Shown one piece after another: positions 16,531 through 25,112 of a stretch of DNA of 64,000 bases (the first letter of the stretch is position 1; every line of letters starts with the position of its first letter). The notes beneath the pieces are model-generated. The model did no database searches and was not told where the DNA came from. It saw nothing but the letters and a program-made list of their open reading frames with translations. A program made the position numbers and the translations under genes. This stretch comes from Bryobacter aggregatus MPL3 (lineage in GTDB: Bacteria > Acidobacteriota > Terriglobia > Bryobacterales > Bryobacteraceae), in the NCBI RefSeq assembly GCF_000702445.1, contig NZ_JNIF01000003.1, positions 4,092,001 through 4,156,000 on the forward strand. The letters run 5' to 3'.

Positions 16531-17561
16531 GCCAGGAGCGATACTTTTCATCCTGTATCGCACTCGCAGATTCGGCAACCGAAAATACGGGGAAGCTAGA
16601 GCAGGTATTTGCTCTGGGAAAACAACGACTTCGTGCGCGGTTTGCGGGCGAGGCCTTAGTTTCGCATCTGACACGGGCAATGGCCCATCTGACGGTGCCT
16701 GATTCCACCGCGACGGTAAGCGTTACTTGTTTCGATTCGGCTTCGACCGGGGTTGCGATGCATCCGCCTCCTTGGGACCAGGATTCCTATCTGGCGAATG
16801 GGGCGATTCGGGGCTGGGGCCAGGGCCGTTACCGGGCGCACTATATCCAGAGTCAGCATCTGTTGCATTTGATGGATCTGGAGAGCGGCTGTGCGCTGTA
16901 TTGGACGCAGAATCGCAAGTTTGTGCCTTGGTGGGAGCAGACCTTTCCTTTCCGGCAATTGATTCATTGGGGCATGGAGAAGCGAGCGTTGCAGCCGGTG
17001 CATGCGGGCGCGGTGGGCTTTGCCGATGGCGGGGTGTTGTTGGCGGGAAAGAGCGGGTCTGGGAAATCGACGTCGACCTTGAGCTGTTTGCATTCGCCTT
17101 TGCTCTATGCGGGGGATGATTACGTTTTGCTCGATCATGAAGGCGAAGAGCCTTGGGTGCATAGCTTGTATGCGACGGCGAAGGTGGTGCCGGACAATTT
17201 GCATCGCTTGCCGTGGTTGCGGGATTGGGTGGTGAATCCGGAGGAGTTGGGCGAACAGAAGGCCGTTGTCTATGTGAACGAGCAGGCGGCCGAGCGGGTG
17301 TCACGAGGGTTTCCGATTCGGGCGATTCTGTTACCGCGGGTGACGGGGGAGAAGCGGACGCGGATTGTTCCAGCAACGGCGGGGGAAGCGATGCAGGCAT
17401 TGGCGCCGACCTCCGTGTTTCATCTCAATGGTGATTCGATGGGAATCATGCGGAAGGTGTCGCGGGTGGTGCGAGCGGTTCCAGCGTATTGGCTGGAAGC
17501 GGGGACTGAACTCGAACAGATTCCGGACGCTATTTGTGGGTTACTGGGGAGGCGCGCATGA
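16527..17561 (+). CDS. HPr-kinase-like serine kinase
   Basis: A 344-residue protein. The C-terminal half holds a Walker A loop GKSGSGKST (174-182) preceded by PVHAGAVGFADGGVLLA and followed by YAGDDYVLL (194-202), the arrangement of HprK-type kinases; HAGAV is typical of HprK relatives that act on peptides or proteins other than HPr. The N-terminal half is poorly conserved. ATG 16527 overlaps the previous stop; a start at 16506 would overlap more. Homologues in lasso-peptide clusters phosphorylate the precursor's C-terminal residue, but no lasso enzymes are present here. Confidence 0.8.
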   Translation: MSQERYFSSCIALADSATENTGKLEQVFALGKQRLRARFAGEALVSHLTRAMAHLTVPDSTATVSVTCFDSASTGVAMHPPPWDQDSYLANGAIRGWGQGRYRAHYIQSQHLLHLMDLESGCALYWTQNRKFVPWWEQTFPFRQLIHWGMEKRALQPVHAGAVGFADGGVLLAGKSGSGKSTSTLSCLHSPLLYAGDDYVLLDHEGEEPWVHSLYATAKVVPDNLHRLPWLRDWVVNPEELGEQKAVVYVNEQAAERVSRGFPIRAILLPRVTGEKRTRIVPATAGEAMQALAPTSVFHLNGDSMGIMRKVSRVVRAVPAYWLEAGTELEQIPDAICGLLGRRA

Positions 17562-18919
17562 TTTCGGTTGTGATTCCGGCCAAGAATGCGGAGCGATTTC
17601 TTCCGGTGGCCTTGGCGAGTGTCGATGAGCAGGGTCATGAAGATTTTGAGATTCTCGTCATCGACGATCACTCGACGGATGGCACGGCGGAGATCGCCAG
17701 ACGGCATCCGCGAACGAAACTCCTCACGCTGGAGGGAAAGACCGGACCGGGAGCGGCACGCAATTTGGGGATTGAGCGGGCGCAAGGGGAGTTTGTTGCG
17801 TTTCTCGATGCCGATGACGTTTGGACTCCCTACAAGACGCGGGTGCAGACCGCGCGCTTGTTGGCACAGCCACATCTCCAGGGGGTGTTGGGGCGGGCGC
17901 GGTGGGTGGCGATGGGCGAAGGGGTGTTGCCCAGACTGCGCTATGAAACCGACGAGGATTTGGTTCCGATGTATCTGTTTGGCGCGGGACTCTTTCGTAA
18001 ATCCTATCTGGAGCAGTTGGGGCCGATCGATGAGGGCTTGATCTACGGCGAGGATCAGGACTTCTTCATGCGGGTGCTTGAATCTGGCGAGCCGATTCTG
18101 ACCCTGCGCGATCAGGTGATGGAATACCGGATCCATGGCCAGAATATGACGACCGGGATGACGCAGCAATCGATGAATCTTGTTGCGGTTCTGCGGAAAA
18201 GTCTAGCGCGCCGGAAGGCGGCTGGTATAGGGGCCTTACGAACCTGGAAAAGCCTTGATGAGTTTGCGACCGCGATGATCTCGGTGGTGATTCCGGCTTA
18301 CAACGCAGAGAAGACGCTGGGGCGTGCGATTGAGAGCGCGCTGGGGCAGACGCTGGCGCCGCTCGAGGTGATTGTTGTCGATGATGGATCGAGCGATGGA
18401 ACGGCAGCGGTTGCGCGCAGTTTTGGCGAGCGGGTGCGGTTGTTGGTGCAGCCGAATGGAGGAGTTGGGGCAGCCCGGAATACCGGCATTCTGGCCTCTG
18501 TGGGAAACCAGATCGGGCTGCTCGATAGCGACGATGTGTGGCGTCCAGACAAGCTCGAGAAGCAGTGGGCGGCGCTGACGAAAGCGCCTTATCCGGAACT
18601 GGTTTTTGGACAGGTGGAGCAGGTGGTGGATGCGACGGGAGTGGTTTTGGGGCAGCAGCCGGGCGTCAATGCGACGGGGTTGCTGGCGCGGCGCAGTGTG
18701 TATGAGCGTGCCGGGTTGTACCGGCCGGAACTGAAGGCTGGCGAGTTTGTGGATTGGTATGCGCGAGCGGTGGAGGCGGGGCTGAAATCGGTGATTCTAC
18801 CCGATGTGTTGGCGGAGCGCCGGCAGCGTTCGGACAGCATGATGGGAGCGAAGCCCGCACTGGCACGAGAGTACTTGCGCGTGTTGAAGGATTCGCTCGA
18901 TCGGAGGCGTAAAGTTTAA
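17558..18919 (+). CDS. Double-domain family 2 glycosyltransferase
   Basis: A 453-residue protein with two complete GT-A family 2 domains in one frame. Domain 1 starts MISVVIPAKNAERFLP with the metal-binding LDADDVW (83-89). Domain 2 starts at Met240 (MISVVIPAYNAEKTLG) with LDSDDVW (322-328). Both have the LVIDDHSTDGT / VVDDGSSDGT nucleotide motif and GPGAARNLGI / GVGAARNTGI. The two halves look like related enzymes joined by a short linker. The ATG overlaps the kinase stop (ATGA). It has no transmembrane segments. Sugar donor and acceptor are unknown. Confidence 0.86.
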   Translation: MISVVIPAKNAERFLPVALASVDEQGHEDFEILVIDDHSTDGTAEIARRHPRTKLLTLEGKTGPGAARNLGIERAQGEFVAFLDADDVWTPYKTRVQTARLLAQPHLQGVLGRARWVAMGEGVLPRLRYETDEDLVPMYLFGAGLFRKSYLEQLGPIDEGLIYGEDQDFFMRVLESGEPILTLRDQVMEYRIHGQNMTTGMTQQSMNLVAVLRKSLARRKAAGIGALRTWKSLDEFATAMISVVIPAYNAEKTLGRAIESALGQTLAPLEVIVVDDGSSDGTAAVARSFGERVRLLVQPNGGVGAARNTGILASVGNQIGLLDSDDVWRPDKLEKQWAALTKAPYPELVFGQVEQVVDATGVVLGQQPGVNATGLLARRSVYERAGLYRPELKAGEFVDWYARAVEAGLKSVILPDVLAERRQRSDSMMGAKPALAREYLRVLKDSLDRRRKV

Positions 18920-20004
18920 TGCTGGACGTTCTCCTGCTCGAAGCCGCACTTGCACCGAAGGTCCGGGCGATCAAGGCTTGGCAGGAGTGGTATGCCGCAA
19001 CGCAACTGGAGCATGTGCCAGGGGCTTCTTACCGTTTGTTGCCCTTGGTGCATGCGCATCTGGTGGAAGTGGGGTATGCGGGCAGCGAACTCAGCCGGAT
19101 CAAGGGGATTCGGAAGAAGCTTTGGCTCGAAGGGGAGCAGCGGGTGTATCGCGGTGTTCCGGTATTGCGGGAGTTGCAGGAACGATTTGGGCGTGTGGTG
19201 TTGTTGAAGGGTGCGCCGCTCGCCTCGCTTTATTATCGGGATTTTGGGTTGCGGGCGATGCATGACCTGGATGTTCTGGTGGAGGAAGAGCGGGCGATCG
19301 ATGTGATCGATTTTCTGATGCAGCAGGGCTGTGAGATTGATCTACATCCGACGCCGTTGCGGCTGGATGCGGAGTTTACGACCTTCCGGCATGGGGCAGG
19401 CTTTCGGCATCCGGGCGGGGTGGAGTTCGACATCCATTGGCGGATGTCCTATCTGGGGTCCAGACCGGGGATCGATGGCCCGGTGCGGGAGAAGGTGGAA
19501 GCGTTTCCGTTGAAGGGGGGCGAGTTCTGGACGCTCTGCACCACGGATCACTTCTTTCATACTTTGATCCATGGGATCTTGTACAACCCATCGCCGGCAT
19601 CGCGGTGGGTGGCCGATGCGGTGTGGATCTTGCAGTCGGGGTGTCCCGTTGACTTTGGACGGATTTCGGAACTGAGTGTTCATTACGGTGTGGAACCGTA
19701 TGTAAGCGCGGCGCTGGCTTGTCTGCGGGAGCAGTTTGGCTTGGATGTGCCGGTGCTGGAGTTTGGTCAGACCTCGTTCTGGAAGCAGATCGAGTTTCGG
19801 CGTGAGACGACGGACTGGTATGAGAGTGGACCGCATGTCTTTGTGGCGAGTACGCTTTACCGCTATGGGCGAACAGGTGCGTCGTATTGGAATCTGCCGC
19901 GCCTCATGCGATTTTGCCAATACCAGATGGATTTGACGACGATGGAAGCGGTGCGGGAGCGGGGGCGGCGTTTAACGAGGCGACTGCGCGGTGGTGGTGT
20001 TTAG
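18919..20004 (+). CDS. Nucleotidyltransferase family protein (PF14907-like)
   Basis: A 361-residue protein of the nucleotidyltransferase_5 type. The landmark is LLKGAPLASLYYRDFGLRAMHDLDVLV (95-121), where Asp116 and Asp118 are the metal-binding pair. A helical C-terminal half follows with HFFHTLIHGI. The start codon shares a base with the stop of the glycosyltransferase (TAATG). Family members occur next to HprK-like kinases in lasso-peptide clusters, where they have been linked to attaching hexose to phosphorylated peptide. The 3' end overlaps the convergent kinase gene by 33 bases. Confidence 0.8.
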   Translation: MLDVLLLEAALAPKVRAIKAWQEWYAATQLEHVPGASYRLLPLVHAHLVEVGYAGSELSRIKGIRKKLWLEGEQRVYRGVPVLRELQERFGRVVLLKGAPLASLYYRDFGLRAMHDLDVLVEEERAIDVIDFLMQQGCEIDLHPTPLRLDAEFTTFRHGAGFRHPGGVEFDIHWRMSYLGSRPGIDGPVREKVEAFPLKGGEFWTLCTTDHFFHTLIHGILYNPSPASRWVADAVWILQSGCPVDFGRISELSVHYGVEPYVSAALACLREQFGLDVPVLEFGQTSFWKQIEFRRETTDWYESGPHVFVASTLYRYGRTGASYWNLPRLMRFCQYQMDLTTMEAVRERGRRLTRRLRGGGV

Positions 20005-22857
20005 GTAATCGCGAGTCTCCTGCGCGATTTTCCGGTGGGAGAACATAGCGGCAGCATTGCGTACGGGAGCCCAGAGGGTGAGGGCATGTTGGGCCGCCTC
20101 GCGCGCTTCGCCGTGTTGCCCGAAGCTGCGGTGAATGGCCGAGAGTTCGGCGTAGGCACGGGCGAGGTGTGCGGCGCGGGGTTCGGAATTCGGGTCGGAA
20201 CGGAAGAAGGCTTCTGCGCGGGCGATGGCGCGGCGGGAGAAATCGAGTGCGGTGGTGCTGTCCTTACGGGTGGCGTAAAGATCGGCGAGCGCTTCTTCGG
20301 TGACGAAGGCCTGGACGGTGAGACTACCACTGCCGCCGCTCATCGCTCCTTCGGCATCGGCGATGGCCTGCTGGTATTGGCGGATCGCTTCGTCGATGCG
20401 GCCAAGAGCACGGAGGCGATGTCCAGCGTATTCGCGGGCCATGGAGAGCTGGGCTGCGACGGGAGTGGATTTGGGGTTTGCGGCGTAGATCGGTTCGATG
20501 AGCGCAATGGCTTCGCTGAGGCTGGCCAGAGAAGAGCTTTCGCCTCCCGGGTCGGGCTGGACCATGCCGAGACGCGAGAGGCACATGGCGAGATCGTAGC
20601 GGGCATTGGTGTCCTGGGCGTCGGATTGAACGAGTTCGCGCGCGAGGGTGACGGCTTTCTGACTGTAGGCGCGGGAATCGGCGTAACGCCCGAGGTTCGG
20701 CATCCAGGCGAGGCCGAGGACGGTGGCGTAGTTGCCGTAGTTCACGAGTAGGCTGCGCTTGGAGACGGCATTGTTGGGGTCTGCGGCGAGCAGGGTTTCG
20801 CGGATTTCAATGGCCTGACGGTAGGCGTCTGCCGCGACTTCGAGATTGCCAGTGCGCATGGCGTGGTTGCCGAAGGTGGCAAGGCCGCCGCCGTAGTGTT
20901 GTTTCAGTTCGAGCTGATTGGGGAAACGACGGACGAGTTCACTGTAGAGCTGCACCATGCGGGTGGCGTGGTGTTGGGCGGCTGCGAACTGGTCTGGATT
21001 GACGACGTAGACGAGACGGCTTTCGATGTGGGCTTCGTGCGTTTTGGCGATGCGATCGTCGGGAGAGATTTGTGCGAGGCGATGGGTGAGGGGGAGGAGC
21101 TTCAGGTAGGATGCTTCGGCGACTCCCCGGTTGCCGATATGGTTGGTGTTTTCCGCGAGTGCGGATTCGATCTCAATCCAGCGCTGGAGGAGTTGTGGAT
21201 CCGACGGCGCTTTCTCATAGAGAGGGCGGAGGAGGGATTCTGCGTGGAGAAGGCTTTCCCGGGCACCGGCGAAATCGTTGATGCTGGGGCCAAAGATATC
21301 GCCCTGGATGTTGGCGAGGCGGTAATAGGCGGCGCTGAGGGTGAGGCGGAGGCGGGGATCGGCGGTACTTTCCTTTTCGAGACGGGCGAGATAGTCGAGG
21401 GTACTCTTGACGATGGCGCGCCGGGCGGCGATGGCGCCGGGGAGAACCTTGATGGAATCGTGGATCTCAAAGAGAGAATGGTTGGAGAGTTGTAACAGGT
21501 CTGTGGCGCGGAGTTCGGCACGGAGGCGTTGCTGGTCTGCAATGCCGCGCTGAGTGGCCTCGGCTTCGCGAGCGGCCATCGCTTCTTTTGATTGGTGCTC
21601 GGCACGGCTGCGCTCCTGGAGCGCGATCTGGCGTTCGGCAAGAGCGGCCTGGGTGGCGGCATTCGCTCGACGGGATTGGTCGACGGAGATTGCGAGACCG
21701 ACCACCAGACTGAGGATGACAGCTGTGGCCGCTCCGACCTCAAGCCAATTGCGGCGCAGGAACTTTGCACTGCGGTAGAGATAGGAATCCTGCCGGGCGG
21801 CGATGGGTTTGCCATCGAGATAGCGTTGGATGTCTTCGGCGAGCAGATCGACCGAGGAATAGCGGCGTGCCGGATTCTTGCGCATCGCCATGAGGACAAT
21901 GTTGTCGAGGTCGGCGTTGAGTCCGGAGGAAATGGAACTGGGGCGGGTGACTTCGATTTCGCAAACGGCGCGCTCCACCTCGGAAGGAGTGGAAGAGGTA
22001 ATGGACTGGGCGCGGCGGCCGGTGAGCATTTCAAAGAGAACGGCCCCGAGCGCATAGACGTCGGCCGCCGTGGTGACGGGGAGACCACGAACCAACTCCG
22101 GGCTGGCGTAGTCCGGGGTGAAGGGGCGATGGGGCAGTGCGGTGGTGCTGCCGTCGCCTTCATTCGAGAGCAGTTTGGCAACCCCAAAGTCGAGGAGCTT
22201 GGGGGTGTGATCGGCATTGACCAGGATGTTGCCAGGCTTGAGGTCGCGGTGCACGACGAGATTGCGATGGGCATAAGAGACGGCCTCGCAGACACGCAGA
22301 AAGAGGCGGCAGCAGGCGGCGGGCGAGAGCTTCTGCTCGCGACAGTAGACGTCGATATTTTTGCCATCGACGTATTCGAGGATAAAGAAGGGACGGGCGT
22401 CGGGGGTGGTGCCAGCGTCGAGAAGACGGGCGATGTAAGGGTGCTCGAGGTTGGCGAGAATCTGCCGTTCGTGACGGAAGCGGGCGAGGACTTCAGCGGT
22501 GTCCATGCCGCGTTTGACGACCTTGACGGCGACCTGCTTTTGGAACTGATCGTCGTCGCGAACGGCGAGATAGACCGTACCCATGCCGCCGCGGCCGATC
22601 TCATGGAGGACGCGATAGGGACCTAGGCGCTGGCCGGTGAGGTTGCGATCATCGAGCAGCAGGGCGGCTTCGTCATGCACCGCATCGGCGATGGCGTCGG
22701 TGCTCCAATTGTCTGAGGCGAGCAAGGATTCGATGTCGGCGCGCAACTCGGTGTCGCCTTCGCAAAAGGTGTCGAGAAAGGCGGAGCGGGCGTCAGGAGC
22801 CAACTCCGCCGCTTCTAAAAAGGCACTTTGCACCCGGATCCAGCGCGCGTCGCTCAT
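19972..22857 (-). CDS. Membrane Ser/Thr protein kinase with TPR sensor domain
   Basis: A 961-residue kinase. The N-terminal ~70 residues are helical. The kinase domain spans ~75-350 with the Gly loop IGRGGMGTVY, VAVKVVK (Lys112), HRDLKPGN (203-210) and DFG (223-225), all intact. One transmembrane helix (~373-392) is followed by a coiled-coil (ALAERQIALQERSRAEHQ) and ~10 TPR-like repeats to the end. Acidobacterial kinases of this build are often paired with ECF-like sigma factors, as here (24478-25044). It lies 11 bases after the PEP-CTERM gene and may be the last gene of that unit. Confidence 0.92.
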   Translation of the reverse strand: MSDARWIRVQSAFLEAAELAPDARSAFLDTFCEGDTELRADIESLLASDNWSTDAIADAVHDEAALLLDDRNLTGQRLGPYRVLHEIGRGGMGTVYLAVRDDDQFQKQVAVKVVKRGMDTAEVLARFRHERQILANLEHPYIARLLDAGTTPDARPFFILEYVDGKNIDVYCREQKLSPAACCRLFLRVCEAVSYAHRNLVVHRDLKPGNILVNADHTPKLLDFGVAKLLSNEGDGSTTALPHRPFTPDYASPELVRGLPVTTAADVYALGAVLFEMLTGRRAQSITSSTPSEVERAVCEIEVTRPSSISSGLNADLDNIVLMAMRKNPARRYSSVDLLAEDIQRYLDGKPIAARQDSYLYRSAKFLRRNWLEVGAATAVILSLVVGLAISVDQSRRANAATQAALAERQIALQERSRAEHQSKEAMAAREAEATQRGIADQQRLRAELRATDLLQLSNHSLFEIHDSIKVLPGAIAARRAIVKSTLDYLARLEKESTADPRLRLTLSAAYYRLANIQGDIFGPSINDFAGARESLLHAESLLRPLYEKAPSDPQLLQRWIEIESALAENTNHIGNRGVAEASYLKLLPLTHRLAQISPDDRIAKTHEAHIESRLVYVVNPDQFAAAQHHATRMVQLYSELVRRFPNQLELKQHYGGGLATFGNHAMRTGNLEVAADAYRQAIEIRETLLAADPNNAVSKRSLLVNYGNYATVLGLAWMPNLGRYADSRAYSQKAVTLARELVQSDAQDTNARYDLAMCLSRLGMVQPDPGGESSSLASLSEAIALIEPIYAANPKSTPVAAQLSMAREYAGHRLRALGRIDEAIRQYQQAIADAEGAMSGGSGSLTVQAFVTEEALADLYATRKDSTTALDFSRRAIARAEAFFRSDPNSEPRAAHLARAYAELSAIHRSFGQHGEAREAAQHALTLWAPVRNAAAMFSHRKIAQETRDYLNTTTAQSPR

Positions 22858-22868
22858 GAGTATCTACG

Positions 22869-23498
22869 TTAGCGAATTCGGCGCCATACCGAGATTGCCA
22901 GCAGGCCGATGCCAAGGCTGAGGCAGGTGGCCGGTTCGGGGAGTTCGGCGTCATCGAGCTCGACACCGCGCGTTGTCCCCTGGACCCGGAAGGCCATCTG
23001 CTGGAAGCCGGGACTGTCGCTTGTGATGTTGGGAACTCCACTTGGCTGGAAGCGCGCATGGGCCGAGGGGTTCTCGTTGGTGGCGGACCAATAGACGCTG
23101 AAGCCTGACCCGTCGGTGAGGGTGGAGCCAGAGTGCAGTTCCAGCCAGTAGTTGCCAGCGGCGAGAGTGATGCTGCCGAGCGAGAATGTGGCGAGGAAAG
23201 CGTTGCTGTCGACGCTGGTGACCGGGGTGGCCGTGGCGGTGGCGATGAGGTTCCCGACGGACTGCGAGGCATCGGTATAGAGGGCCCAGGTGACGGAGTT
23301 GAGATCGTCCTCGAACTGCGCCTGGTACCAGAAGTCGATCGTGTTGAGGGTGGAGTTCTGGGTGAGGATGAAGTTGTCGGCGACCCGGTAGTTGGTGATG
23401 TCGATCGCGTTCGGATTCGGCGGCGATTGATCGTAGAGCAGCGCCGCCTGGAGCGGCGCACTGAGGCTGAGGGCCAGAAGAAGGTGGTGGATTTTCAT
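22869..23498 (-). CDS. PEP-CTERM sorting-domain secreted protein
   Basis: A 209-residue protein started at ATG 23498 with AGGAGA upstream; longer in-frame starts lack a signal. The leader is MKIHHLLLALSLSAPLQA. The mature part is beta-rich (YRVADNFILTQNSTLNTIDFWYQ and NYWLELHSGS). The C-terminus has the sorting signal: PEPATCLSL, a hydrophobic stretch, then WRRIR. Exosortase would cut at the PEP motif and couple the protein to exopolysaccharide export. No exosortase gene is in this window. It is just upstream of the Ser/Thr kinase gene. Confidence 0.85.
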   Translation of the reverse strand: MKIHHLLLALSLSAPLQAALLYDQSPPNPNAIDITNYRVADNFILTQNSTLNTIDFWYQAQFEDDLNSVTWALYTDASQSVGNLIATATATPVTSVDSNAFLATFSLGSITLAAGNYWLELHSGSTLTDGSGFSVYWSATNENPSAHARFQPSGVPNITSDSPGFQQMAFRVQGTTRGVELDDAELPEPATCLSLGIGLLAISVWRRIR

Positions 23499-23508
23499 CG
23501 GGATTCTC

Positions 23509-24405
23509 CTAGCGCAGGGAGGCGGCCAGCGCGGGCGCTCCATCGACGACATTGCCAGCAAAGATGTTGGTGCGGAAGGTGTAGATACTGGCGTCTGCGG
23601 GGGAGATGCCGGTTCCGTTCTCCGTGAAGGATGAACCGTCGAGCCGAATGTTGGTGGGCCTTACGTTCAGGAAGCTGACGACCAAGCCTTGGCCGTTCGA
23701 GCTGACGTCGGTGTTCTTGAGCAGGACGCTGGAAGAACTGGCGAAGGAACTGACTTGTATCCCCAAGGTGTTGTGATGGAAGTTCGAATTGCGGATCATC
23801 GCGGTGACGCTTTCGAGATAGAGACCCTTGGTGGCTCCAAAGGCAGAGACATGATCGAGGTAAGTATTGCCGCCCCCACTGACTCCTTCGACTGCCAATG
23901 CCACCGTGCCGCCAGAGACGGTGATGTCCTTCAGATAGACGTTAGATCCGGTGTCGATCTGGAATCGGGCTGTGACGCCAGAGTTCCGGGTGTTGATGGA
24001 GACATTTCTGAGACTGATGGTAGAAACGCCGAGCAAGGAACTGGTGAGCGTGGCGGTGAAGGCTGCCGCATTGGAGGGCGGAGTCTCGATGGTGATGTCC
24101 TCAATCGCGACGGTGGCGCTGGTGACCGTGACCGTAAGCTGCTGCAGGATGGCTCCGGGAACGCCTTGGAGCCGGATGGATTTGGCGATGCTGAGGGAGC
24201 CGAAATTCCCAGCGCTGAGAGCGTGGATGGAGCCCGATTCGTTGGTCTTGTTATAGGCGGCCTGCATGGTGAGGCAGGGAGAGCTTTGTGTGCAATTGTT
24301 CGAGTCGTTGCCTGTGGCAGATACCCAGGTGGTGGTGTTTTGAGCGAAGAGGCTGAGGCTGGCGCCGCAGCATAGGCCGAGAAATTTCAAAATCCGTGTG
24401 GTCAT
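23509..24405 (-). CDS. Secreted parallel beta-helix (right-handed) protein
   Basis: A 298-residue protein with a leader (ILKFLGLCCGASLSLFAQ) and an opening WVSATGNDSNNCTQSSPCLTMQAA block seen in bacterial beta-helix proteins. The body repeats short strands of the type ITIETPPSN, LRNVSIN, LKDITVSGG and LDHVSAFG, as in pectate-lyase-like folds that bind or act on polysaccharides. No catalytic residues were identified. A GGAGGG site precedes the ATG. It is 73 bases downstream of the sigma-factor gene and 10 bases before the PEP-CTERM gene. Confidence 0.8.
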   Translation of the reverse strand: MTTRILKFLGLCCGASLSLFAQNTTTWVSATGNDSNNCTQSSPCLTMQAAYNKTNESGSIHALSAGNFGSLSIAKSIRLQGVPGAILQQLTVTVTSATVAIEDITIETPPSNAAAFTATLTSSLLGVSTISLRNVSINTRNSGVTARFQIDTGSNVYLKDITVSGGTVALAVEGVSGGGNTYLDHVSAFGATKGLYLESVTAMIRNSNFHHNTLGIQVSSFASSSSVLLKNTDVSSNGQGLVVSFLNVRPTNIRLDGSSFTENGTGISPADASIYTFRTNIFAGNVVDGAPALAASLR

Positions 24406-24477
24406 GATTCCCTCCAGAAATCAGCGAATGAAAATCGCTTCAATGGGAGTGCGGAAAAACGGGTAGGAAATTGGGAA

Positions 24478-25044
24478 TTATTTTTTGCGATTCAGTTCGC
24501 GGTGGAGCCAGGCTTGGGCAATGCGGAGCTCGGAGCGGACTTTGTCGACGGAAAGCTCCAGTACTGCAGCGGACTCTTCTGCGGTGAGCCCTCCGAAGAA
24601 ACGCATTTCGATGAGGCGGGCCTTTTGCGGATCGTGGCGTTCGAGGGCATCGAGAGCGTCGTTGAGGGCGATGATGTTCGTGGGTTGATGGGCGGAGGCG
24701 GCGTCAAGCGCCTCGTTGAGCGAGAGATGCTGTTGCCCAGCACCGCGTTTGCCGGCCAGACGGGCGCGCGCGTGGTCTGTCAGGATTTGCCGCATGAGAC
24801 GGGCGGCGACGCCAAGAAAATGGCCACGGCTGCGGTAGTCCGGCTGGTTTTGTCCGATGAGCCGCGCGTAGGCTTCGTGGACCAGAGCGGTGGGCTGGAG
24901 GGTGTGTCCGGTTCGGTCCCGGCGGAGGGCTCCGCTCGCCAACTTCTTCAGTTCCGTATAGACCAGCGGCATCAGGCGATCGAGTGCTTCTTTGTCGCCG
25001 GAAGCGAATTCCTGCAGGAGTACGGTGATGGGGCGGCTGGTCAT
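24478..25044 (-). CDS. ECF-like RNA polymerase sigma factor (SigX6 type)
   Basis: A 188-residue sigma factor started at ATG 25044; the upstream frame to 25101 adds a basic stretch unlike a sigma factor. Region 2 includes LVYTELKKLASGALRRDRTGHTLQPTALVHEAYARLIG and region 4 the segment LTAEESAAVLELSVDKVRSELRIAQAWLHREL. This pattern matches the Sig-70_X6 family, which is usually found with TPR Ser/Thr kinases and lacks an ordinary anti-sigma factor; control by the kinase at 19972-22857 is likely but inferred. It faces the M14 gene across 68 bases. Confidence 0.88.
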   Translation of the reverse strand: MTSRPITVLLQEFASGDKEALDRLMPLVYTELKKLASGALRRDRTGHTLQPTALVHEAYARLIGQNQPDYRSRGHFLGVAARLMRQILTDHARARLAGKRGAGQQHLSLNEALDAASAHQPTNIIALNDALDALERHDPQKARLIEMRFFGGLTAEESAAVLELSVDKVRSELRIAQAWLHRELNRKK

Positions 25045-25112
25045 TGCGCGAGTCCGGGTGAGCCTCGTCTTGGGATGCAGCGGCAAATGAATTTGCGACA
25101 ATCGCGAGATAT

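Noticed and set aside
21102-22604. A 500-codon minus-strand frame inside the Ser/Thr kinase gene
   Set aside because: Ser/Pro/Arg-rich shadow of the kinase frame; the kinase motifs are in the other frame.
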